Of a stretch of DNA of 64,000 bases, positions 9,443-15,461 are shown piece after piece (within the stretch, counting starts at the first letter, position 1; the number at the start of each line of letters is the position of its first letter). Below the pieces are notes generated by a model. The model saw only the letters and a program-made list of their open reading frames with translations. It made no database searches and was not told the DNA's origin. The DNA lies in the NCBI GenBank assembly GCA_003134765.1, contig PLCM01000003.1:1-64000 (forward strand), written 5' to 3'. This DNA comes from Spartobacteria bacterium. Lineage in GTDB: Bacteria > Verrucomicrobiota > Verrucomicrobiia > Chthoniobacterales > UBA10450. Made by a program: the position numbers and the translations under genes.

Positions 9443-10711
9443 ATGCTCGATATCCGTCTCATTCGCGAACAACCCGACTTTGTCAAAAGCCGGCTGGCCA
9501 CGCGGGGCGGCGATGACGCGGCGAAGATCGACGAGGTGTTGCGGGTGGACGCGGACCGGCGCAAAGCGGAGACGGCGTTGCAGCAATGCAATGCAGATCG
9601 CAAGAGGTTGAGCAAGGAGATCGGCGGCAAGCGGGCCCAAGGCGAGGCGACGGAGCAAATCGAAGCGCGGGTGCGCGAGATCGGAGACGAGATTGGCCTG
9701 CTCAACGACCAAGTCACACTCCTGGACGAGCAACAGAAACAATTGCTGCTCGGAATTCCAAACCTGCCGCACGCCAATGCACCGGTAGGGAAGGATGCGA
9801 ATGACAATCCAGTCATTCGCGCCTGGGGAGAAAAGCCGAATTTGGAAGCCCCCCTCGATCACGTTGCGCTCGGAACGACGCTGAAGCTTTTCGATCTGGA
9901 GCGCGGCGCGAAGTTGAGCGGGAGCGGATTTATCTGTTTTACCGGGGCGGGGGCGCGACTGGAGAGGGCGCTGATCCAGTTCATGCTGGATTTGCACACC
10001 CGCGAGCATGGTTATCTGGAGATGAGCCCGCCCTTTCTTGTGCGGCGCGAATGCATGGTCGGCACGACCCAGTTGCCGAAGTTCGAGGAGGACATGTATG
10101 GGCTCGAGGACCAGCAACTATTCCTCGCGCCGACGGCGGAAGTGCCCGTGACGAATTTTCATCGGGAAGAAATTCTCGCGGCCGCGGAGCTTCCGAAGAA
10201 ATTCGCGGCCTACACGCCTTGCTTCCGGCGAGAAGCCGGCTCGGCCGGGCGGGAGACGCGCGGGATCATTCGGGTGCACCAGTTCGACAAAGTGGAGCTG
10301 GTCAAGATCACGCTGCCGGAAGAATCGAACGCCGAGCACGAATCGCTTACGGCGAACGCGGAGCGGGTGTTGCAATTGCTCGGATTGCATTATCGCGTCA
10401 TTGAATTGTGCACGGGGGACTTGGGCTTCGGTTCCGTGAAGACGTACGACATCGAGGTCTGGTCGCCGGGCCAGGGGGCGTTCTTGGAAGTGTCGAGCTG
10501 TTCGAATTACGAGGATTTTCAGGCGCGCCGGATGAACCTGCGGTTCAAGGACGTGGCGGGGAAGAACCGGTTTTGCCACACGCTGAATGGCTCGGGGCTC
10601 GCGCTGCCGAGATTGTTCGCGGCCCTGATCGAAACGTATCAACAGGCGGATGGGTCGGTCCGGATTCCGGAAAAGTTGCAGCCGTATTTCGGGGCGGCGG
10701 AGATTCGGTAA
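9443..10711 (+). CDS. serS: Seryl-tRNA synthetase
   Basis: Charges tRNA-Ser with serine; 422 residues, normal for bacterial SerRS. The N-terminal tRNA-binding antiparallel coiled coil (residues ~25-105) begins MLDIRLIREQPDFVKSRLA, the standard family start, so I use ATG 9443 and not the upstream frame opening at 9371. Class II core: motif 2 is PCFRREAGSAGRETRGIIRV, with HQFDKVELVK after it; motif 3 is NGSGLALPRLFAALIE. A TAEVPVTNFH serine-site loop is also present. It is convergent with the DUF72 gene, with a long GATC-rich palindrome between them. Confidence 0.98.
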   Translation: MLDIRLIREQPDFVKSRLATRGGDDAAKIDEVLRVDADRRKAETALQQCNADRKRLSKEIGGKRAQGEATEQIEARVREIGDEIGLLNDQVTLLDEQQKQLLLGIPNLPHANAPVGKDANDNPVIRAWGEKPNLEAPLDHVALGTTLKLFDLERGAKLSGSGFICFTGAGARLERALIQFMLDLHTREHGYLEMSPPFLVRRECMVGTTQLPKFEEDMYGLEDQQLFLAPTAEVPVTNFHREEILAAAELPKKFAAYTPCFRREAGSAGRETRGIIRVHQFDKVELVKITLPEESNAEHESLTANAERVLQLLGLHYRVIELCTGDLGFGSVKTYDIEVWSPGQGAFLEVSSCSNYEDFQARRMNLRFKDVAGKNRFCHTLNGSGLALPRLFAALIETYQQADGSVRIPEKLQPYFGAAEIR

Positions 10712-10712
10712 C

Positions 10713-10803
10713 TCCTGCTCATGATCTTGATCTTGCTCCTGATCCTGTGAGCGGCGCAGTCCTCCGGAAAGATCAGGATCAGGATCAAGAGCTGGAGCAG
10801 GAT
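10713..10803. terminator. GATC-rich palindrome between convergent genes
   Basis: Inverted repeat with arms of about 33 bases (10713-10747 and 10771-10803) built from reiterated GATC/CCTG units, for example CTGATCCTG against CAGGATCAGGATCA. It lies exactly between the serS stop and the DUF72 stop, so it probably acts as a bidirectional terminator. No T-tract follows it. Confidence 0.6.
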
Positions 10804-11693
10804 TAATCAGGAGCGTCCTTCCCGGCGAACAAATCGAGCTGGCCGGGATTGGCGGAGGCGGTTTCCTCGGCGGAGGGGAGAGGGAGCTCGAATCCGAGTC
10901 GGTGGGCGAGGCGCTGGCAGGTTTCGGGAGAGAACCCTTCGAAGTGATTGTTCACAAAGCCCCAGATGCTTCGTGTTTCGCCCAGATGCCGTTCGATTTT
11001 CAAAGCCCAGCTCTCCAGGGCGGCTTCCCGCTTCCAGAGCAGTTTGCCGTAGCGGTGCAGGTGCTGGCCCTCCGGGTCATATTTCGTGGAGTAATCGCCG
11101 AGAAGGCGGAGGTAGACAAAATCGGTCGTGGTGGGGAGGAATTCGAATGGCGCCAGGTTCCGTTCGTTGAGGGGGCTGGTATCGGCCCAGACCCAGCAAA
11201 CCCGGTGTTTTTGGAGGAGGTTGATGTGCTGGGGCCGATGCCAGCCGGCGTGTCGGAACTCTATGGCAAAACGAAAATCACGGGGCAACTGGGCGAGGAA
11301 GGCGCGGAGCAGGGGACGACCGGGTTTAGGGGCGAACGATGGCGGCAGTTGAATCAGGACGACATGGAGTTTCGACGCGAACGGCTCGAGCGCGCGGAGG
11401 AACGCGGTCAATTCCGCTGTACATTCGCGCAGCAGGCGGTCGTGCGTGATTTCCCGTGGCAGTTTACAGGCGAAACGAAACGAGGCCGGCGTGGATTCGA
11501 TCCAGCGGCGGATCGTCGCTTCGGCGGGCGTTTTATAGAAGGTGGAATCGATTTCCACCGCCGGGAAATAGCGAGAATAGAATTCCAGCCAGCGGGAAGG
11601 CGGCAGGTCGGCCGGATAAAAACTGCCGCGCCATTCCTCAAAGCTCCAGGCGCAGGTGCCGAGGCGGATTTTTTGCTGGGCCGAAAGATTCAA
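10803..11693 (-). CDS. DUF72 family protein
   Basis: A 296-residue DUF72 (YecE-like) protein with a predicted TIM-barrel-like fold; the biochemical role is unknown. Signatures: IRLGTCAWSFEEWRGSFYP at the N-terminus, the strand-loop YFPAVEIDSTFYKTP, FAIEFRHAGW, and the C-terminal VNNHFEGFSPETCQRL (family N-N-H/x-x-x-x-x-A pattern). Length is normal. The start ATG fits the family N-terminus. The 899-base plus-strand frame opposite is a shadow. Confidence 0.9.
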   Translation of the reverse strand: MNLSAQQKIRLGTCAWSFEEWRGSFYPADLPPSRWLEFYSRYFPAVEIDSTFYKTPAEATIRRWIESTPASFRFACKLPREITHDRLLRECTAELTAFLRALEPFASKLHVVLIQLPPSFAPKPGRPLLRAFLAQLPRDFRFAIEFRHAGWHRPQHINLLQKHRVCWVWADTSPLNERNLAPFEFLPTTTDFVYLRLLGDYSTKYDPEGQHLHRYGKLLWKREAALESWALKIERHLGETRSIWGFVNNHFEGFSPETCQRLAHRLGFELPLPSAEETASANPGQLDLFAGKDAPD

Positions 11694-11818
11694 ATCGTCC
11701 GCAGAATAATCGGATCGCGCCGGGAGGAAAGCCTTGCCGAAGACCCGCCCGGGGGGTGGGGGTTTTTTGGACCCGTCAACTTGACTGGGCGGGTAAGTTA
11801 ACTACCCTGCGCAACGCG

Positions 11819-13039
11819 ATGAAATACTCCTTTCGCATTCTTTTTCTCCCGCTTCTGATTTGTGTCGCCCTGGCGACGCCGGTGCCGGCCTCTGTTGTTT
11901 TCAAGCCCGGCGAAAAAGCGCACTACCGAACGCCCGGCGAAGATGAAATGAGCGGCACCGCCCAGCAACTGTTTGAGAAAGCGCAAGAGGCGGAGCGGAG
12001 CGGAAATCTGAACGCAGCGGTCAAAAACTACCGCCTCATTATTAAGAAGCATCCGAGAGATACCCTCGCGGCGGGTTCCTGTTACCGGCTGGGGCAACTG
12101 CTGGAGCAGATGCACAAGTATCTGCTCGCGGCGCAAAGTTACGCGGTTCTCTGCGAAAAGTATTCCAAGAGCGAGCGGTTTGAGGAATCCGTCGAAGCGA
12201 TGTTCCGCATTGGAGAAATGTATCTGGCCACCCAAAAGACCAAGTTCCTTGGGATTACGGTCAAAACGGGAATGGATCAGGCCGCGGAGATTTTTTCGAT
12301 GATCATTCGCAGCGCCCCTTACGGGAAGTACACGGCCCGGGCGCAATTCGATCTGGGCCGGGTCCGCGAAAAACAAAATCGGAACGAGCAGGCCATCGCG
12401 GCCTACCAGTCCGTAGTGGAAAAATTCCCGAACGATCCGATTGCGGTCGATGCGCAATATCAGATCGGGTATATCTGGTCACAGGCTTCCACCACCGGCA
12501 CCTATGATCCGGCGGCCGCGAACAACGCGAAGACGGCTTTCGAGGATTTTCTGGCCCGTTATCCGAACAGCGAGAAATCCGCGCAGGCGAAGCAGACCCT
12601 GAAGCGGATGGAACACAAGCAGACCAGCACCGCCTACGACATCGCGAAATTCTACGACAAACAAAAGCAGTATCGGGCCGCGGCCATCTACTACAACGAA
12701 GTGATCCGGCAGCAGCCGGGCTCGACCGAAGGAGAAAAAGCCAAGAAACGAATCAGCGAACTGCGCGCGAAAGTGGGCGATGCGAAACTCCAGGCACCTT
12801 CGGTCACAGCGGCCGCCGCGAACAGGAAGAGCAAAAAACCTACGTCTCAAGACAGCGGTGCCCCGCCTTCCTCGAACGAATTGGCGCCGCTCCCACCGCC
12901 GGACTCCGATGTTTCCCTGCCGCCTCCCGCCTCCCTGCTGCCCGACACGACGACGGCGCCTCCTTCGACGACCGATTCGACTCCCGCCCCTTCGGCCACG
13001 CCGCAGCCTTCGCCTGAAACCGCGGCCACGCCGGAGTGA
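11819..13039 (+). CDS. BamD-like TPR protein, secreted
   Basis: A 406-residue protein with an N-terminal signal peptide (MKYSFRILFLPLLICVALA, cut near VPAS). There is no lipobox Cys, unlike true BamD lipoproteins. At least five tetratricopeptide units follow (residues ~45-320): AQQLFEKAQEAERSGNLNAA, YRLGQLLEQMHKYLLAAQSY, ARAQFDLGRVREKQNRNEQA, and AIYYNEVIRQQPGS. A Pro/Ser/Thr-rich tail (about residues 335-406) is likely disordered. It resembles YfiO/BamD and YbgF, periplasmic parts of outer-membrane assembly. Start ATG 11819; the longer frame from 11456 is antisense to DUF72. It overlaps the LptE-like gene by 4 bases, so the two form an operon. Confidence 0.85.
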   Translation: MKYSFRILFLPLLICVALATPVPASVVFKPGEKAHYRTPGEDEMSGTAQQLFEKAQEAERSGNLNAAVKNYRLIIKKHPRDTLAAGSCYRLGQLLEQMHKYLLAAQSYAVLCEKYSKSERFEESVEAMFRIGEMYLATQKTKFLGITVKTGMDQAAEIFSMIIRSAPYGKYTARAQFDLGRVREKQNRNEQAIAAYQSVVEKFPNDPIAVDAQYQIGYIWSQASTTGTYDPAAANNAKTAFEDFLARYPNSEKSAQAKQTLKRMEHKQTSTAYDIAKFYDKQKQYRAAAIYYNEVIRQQPGSTEGEKAKKRISELRAKVGDAKLQAPSVTAAAANRKSKKPTSQDSGAPPSSNELAPLPPPDSDVSLPPPASLLPDTTTAPPSTTDSTPAPSATPQPSPETAATPE

Positions 13040-13539
13040 AAAAAACCCCTCTCCTGCTGTTGGCCTTGCTGCTCGAAGGATGCGCGGGATATAAGATTGG
13101 ACCCGCCACGCCGGGCTATCTGCGCCAGGTCCACAGCCTCGCGGTGCCGACCTTCGCCAACACGACCCTCGTTCCGCGCATTGAGGTTTTGATTACCGGC
13201 ACGGTGATCAAACAGTTCCAACAGGATGGCACGTTTCGGATCGTCAATACCGATGTGGCCGACGCCACCTTGAAGGCCGAAATCACCAGCGTGGGAAGAA
13301 CCCCGGCGCGTTCCGTGCGCGGGAATGTTCTTTCCACGACGGAGTTCAATCTGACGGTCACGGTGAAATATTCGTTGACTGGGCGTGATGGGAAAGCGCT
13401 CGGCTCGCCCGGAGCGGTGAGCGGCAGCACGAGCTTTTTCGTCGGGACCGACGTCGCCACGGACCAACGCCAGGCGATGCCACTGGCGGCGGAAGAACTC
13501 GCCCGGCATTTGGTGAGTCAGCTGAGCGAGGGTTGGTAA
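13036..13539 (+). CDS. lptE: LptE-like outer-membrane lipoprotein
   Basis: A 167-residue lipoprotein. The signal MKKTPLLLLALLLEGCAGY has a lipobox with Cys16. The mature part (LAVPTFANTTLVPRIEVLIT, IKQFQQDGTFRIV, ATLKAEITSVGRTPAR) matches the LptE/RlpB family, which plugs LptD and helps insert lipopolysaccharide into the outer membrane. The GTG start overlaps the preceding TGA (GTGA), indicating coupling with the BamD-like gene. Assignment rests on fold-pattern recognition; LptE sequences diverge strongly. Confidence 0.8.
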   Translation: MKKTPLLLLALLLEGCAGYKIGPATPGYLRQVHSLAVPTFANTTLVPRIEVLITGTVIKQFQQDGTFRIVNTDVADATLKAEITSVGRTPARSVRGNVLSTTEFNLTVTVKYSLTGRDGKALGSPGAVSGSTSFFVGTDVATDQRQAMPLAAEELARHLVSQLSEGW

Positions 13540-13545
13540 TGCGCG

Positions 13546-14424
13546 ATGAAGGGCGACGAAAAGCTGTGGACTATTCTCAACGACAAGCTCGACATGTTGC
13601 GCGCCAGCAACCGGTTTCCGGAAGCGGTCCGCGTCGCTGAGACGGCGCTCACCCTCGCACAACGCGCCTTCAAGCCGGGCGACCCGAATTACACGCTCAG
13701 TCTCGAGAAGCTCGGGCAATTACACGACCAGGCGGGCGACCGCGCCGCCGCCAAGCCGTATTTGGTGAAAGCGCACGCGTTTCTCGAAAAAGCAGAACCG
13801 CTCGATGACCGGGCGGTCTTTCGTTCGGCGCGCCGGTTGGGATTTGTCTGCGATAACCTGGGCGAAACCGAGGCCGCTCTCGGTTACTACGAAGCGGCTT
13901 TCAAGTCCGGGGCGCGCCTGACCGACATCCCGTACTCCGATCTCGGGACGATTCTGAACAATGTCGCGCTCATTTATCGCAAGACCGGCCGGCAAAAAGC
14001 GGCGGAGCCTTATTATCTGCACGCCCTCGAGATTTACGAAAAACAACTCGGCCCGGAGCATCCCGACGTGGCGTCGGTCCTCAACAACCTCGCGGTCTTC
14101 TACACCAACGAACGCCGTTTCGCTGAGGCGGAGAAAACGCACCTGCGCGCCCTGGCCATCCGCGAAAAATTCCATCCGCCCACCCATCCCGATATCGCGC
14201 AATCAAAGTGCAATCTGGCGGTGGTATATCATTCGAACGGCGATTATGCCCGGGCTTCGGAACTTTACCGCGCGTCGATCAAGACCTGGGAAGCGGCCAG
14301 CGAAAAGCCTCCGGAAGATTACGAAATCGTGGCCTCGAATTACGCCGATCTCCTGCGCTCATTGGGCAAAGCGCGCCAGGCGAACCAACTCGAAGAACGC
14401 GCGCGCAAGAAACGGCGCTCGTAG
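13546..14424 (+). CDS. Tetratricopeptide repeat protein (kinesin light chain-like TPRs)
   Basis: A 292-residue protein made almost entirely of 42-residue TPRs of the kinesin-light-chain type (LGTILNNVALIYRKTGRQKAAE, VASVLNNLAVFYTNERRFAEAE, IAQSKCNLAVVYHSNGDYARAS). No signal peptide or membrane segment is visible, so it is probably cytoplasmic. It follows the LptE-like gene by six bases and is likely in the same transcript. Such repeats mediate protein contacts; the partner is unknown. The stop codon abuts a family E palindrome. Confidence 0.85.
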   Translation: MKGDEKLWTILNDKLDMLRASNRFPEAVRVAETALTLAQRAFKPGDPNYTLSLEKLGQLHDQAGDRAAAKPYLVKAHAFLEKAEPLDDRAVFRSARRLGFVCDNLGETEAALGYYEAAFKSGARLTDIPYSDLGTILNNVALIYRKTGRQKAAEPYYLHALEIYEKQLGPEHPDVASVLNNLAVFYTNERRFAEAEKTHLRALAIREKFHPPTHPDIAQSKCNLAVVYHSNGDYARASELYRASIKTWEAASEKPPEDYEIVASNYADLLRSLGKARQANQLEERARKKRRS

Positions 14425-14484
14425 GTGGATCGCGCGCTCCGCCGCCATGATTTTGGCATCGAGCGACGGAGCGCTCGATCCACC
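14424..14484. repeat. Palindromic repeat, family E, copy 1
   Basis: GGTGGATCGCGCGCTCCGCC (14424-14443) pairs with CGACGGAGCGCTCGATCCACC-like sequence ending at 14484. Together with the second copy at 51410-51498 it directly follows a stop codon, so it may work as a transcript 3' end. Confidence 0.8.
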
Positions 14485-14548
14485 CTGGCCGCGCACCCCC
14501 GCTTTGCTCTTGCGCGGGCGCGTGCCGCGCGCACCTTAGCAACCGCTC

Positions 14549-14629
14549 GCTCACGTGGCGGAATGGCAGACGCGTACGGCTCAGGACCGTATGGGGAAAC
14601 CCGTGGAGGTTCGAGTCCTCTCGTGAGCA
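14549..14629 (+). tRNA. tRNA-Leu(CAG)
   Basis: An 81-base class II tRNA. The acceptor GCTCACG/CGTGAGC carries discriminator A. The anticodon stem TACGG/CCGTA holds the loop CTCAGGA (anticodon CAG). A long variable arm TGGGGAAACCCG follows, then T-arm GGAGG-TTCGAGT-CCTCT. CCA is not encoded. The candidate transposon starts 17 bases downstream, leaving the tRNA intact. Confidence 0.95.
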
Positions 14630-14646
14630 CTTTTGACTGTCTGATT

Positions 14647-14675
14647 TGTACCTTCGCTGAATAGTTGAGTACTTT
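14647..14675 (+). repeat. Left terminal repeat of candidate transposon
   Basis: Begins TGTACCTTCGCTGAATA and continues (G)TTGAGTACTTT. The same sequence occurs inverted at 34461-34490, with a 17-base exact match at the tip. TG at the outer tip is typical of Mu/Tn7/TnsB-family ends. GATT immediately precedes it (14643-14646). Confidence 0.7.
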
Positions 14676-14759
14676 CGCGAAAAGGCCGAATTAGCCCGAA
14701 TTAGCCCGAAAGAGCTTGAAGATGCGCTACTTACGAATCCGCACAGACGCAGGGCATTC

Positions 14760-14896
14760 ACAGAATATTTGAGTACTTTTTGGCGAAATGAGCCGAGGGG
14801 ATGTCCAAACGGCTTCACACCCCAACTGCCCGTTTTCACGAGGGAAAGTGGCCACGCTTGGACATTCTGCAGCTAAGAACGACTCAAATATTCTGT
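14760..14896. repeat. Internal inverted pair of transposon end motifs
   Basis: ACAGAATATTTGAGT (14760-14774) and its exact complement ACTCAAATATTCTGT (14882-14896) bracket about 107 bases. These also contain a second inverted pair, ATGTCCAA (14801-14808) and TTGGACAT (14858-14865). The first unit repeats the end motif at 14657-14675 in direct orientation. They are probably additional transposase-binding sites. Confidence 0.65.
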
Positions 14897-15080
14897 AAAA
14901 GAGGGAGGTGTGAGGTATGAGGTAATTTGGGGGTCTGAAATGCTCCTGCATTGCGCCTGCAGCGATCCAACAACGTGTTCGCATCCCCCCCGCAGCCCCG
15001 CGTTTGGTAATGGCAATCGCTCGACGGCAACACGGCCTCTACTCGAGAATCGCCACCCCTATGCCACGCCGAGGACGTGT

Positions 15081-15124
15081 GGCAGGTTCGAACCCTGCCT
15101 CCAGAGGTAGGATTCGAACCTACC
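15081..15124. other. Two adjacent tRNA T-arm-like hairpins, tail to tail
   Basis: GGCAGGTTCGAACCCTGCC at 15081-15099 has the T-loop consensus TTCGAAC on the plus strand. GGTAGGATTCGAACCTACC at 15106-15124 has TTCGAAT on the minus strand. Six bases separate them. Neither has a matching acceptor or anticodon arm nearby, so neither is a complete tRNA. The second overlaps the XRE stop codon. Confidence 0.6.
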
Positions 15125-15395
15125 GATTGCTCGCGCCGCTATTCCTTGGCGCGGAGGGAATTCTTGAGGCGCGGCTTATTAGCTTCGAAAGATTAACGTT
15201 CAGCGCGCGGGTTAACCGGACAAGCGTATCTAACGTCGGATTCCGGGCGCCCGTTTCGATATAGCTTATCATAGACTGGGAGAGACCAGACTTTTGCGCC
15301 AGGCGCGCCATCGAAAGTCTTTGCCGTAGCCGTTCGGCGCGGAGCAATCGCGATACTTGGGTCGCAATGACTGTCGGAGCGTCTTGCTTTGACAC
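15120..15395 (-). CDS. XRE-family transcriptional regulator
   Basis: A 91-residue single-domain helix-turn-helix protein (residues ~20-75): RLRQRLSMARLAQKSGLSQS, then MISYIETGARNPTLDTLVRL, the classic Cro/C1-type HTH. It starts at GTG 15395 and is divergent from the transposase gene 66 bases away. By analogy with Mu c and other transposon repressors it probably controls transposase expression; that is inference. Its last codons run into a T-arm-like hairpin, so the C-terminal tail (PSAPRNSGASNR) may be recent sequence. Confidence 0.85.
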   Translation of the reverse strand: MSKQDAPTVIATQVSRLLRAERLRQRLSMARLAQKSGLSQSMISYIETGARNPTLDTLVRLTRALNVNLSKLISRASRIPSAPRNSGASNR

Positions 15396-15461
15396 GCTTT
15401 CATATTACTCGTCAATTCTTGTCGACGCTTGTCCACTATAGTGATATTTATTTGGGCGAAA
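15396..15461. promoter_or_regulatory. Divergent regulator/transposase promoter region
   Basis: A short AT-rich interval between two divergent genes. CTTGTC occurs at 15418 and again at 15428, exactly one helical turn apart, a plausible operator for the XRE protein. TATAGT at 15437-15442 is a possible -10 box for the transposase. A matching -35 box is unclear. Confidence 0.35.

Larger units (their letters stand above)
14630..15119. other. Left-end region of the candidate transposon (non-coding)
   Basis: No credible gene. It contains the end sequence at 14647-14675, a related direct copy at 14760-14779, a 15-base perfect inverted partner at 14882-14896, and two tRNA T-arm look-alikes at 15081-15124. 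A tandem TTAGCCCGAA doublet lies at 14691-14710. Confidence 0.7.

Noticed and set aside
10902..11801. Plus-strand 299-codon open frame
   Set aside because: Exactly opposite the DUF72 gene, which has clear family motifs.
12847..13719. Minus-strand 290-codon open frame
   Set aside because: Opposite the BamD-like, LptE-like and TPR genes, all of which have recognisable signals or repeats.
15000..15135. Complete tRNA genes
   Set aside because: Two good T-arms exist, but no acceptor 5' strand or anticodon arm pairs with either on the correct strand.
15429..15461. TTG 15429 as the transposase start
   Set aside because: It precedes the likely TATAGT -10 box and gives a hydrophobic stretch not expected before the helix-turn-helix; GTG 15462 fits better, though unproven.
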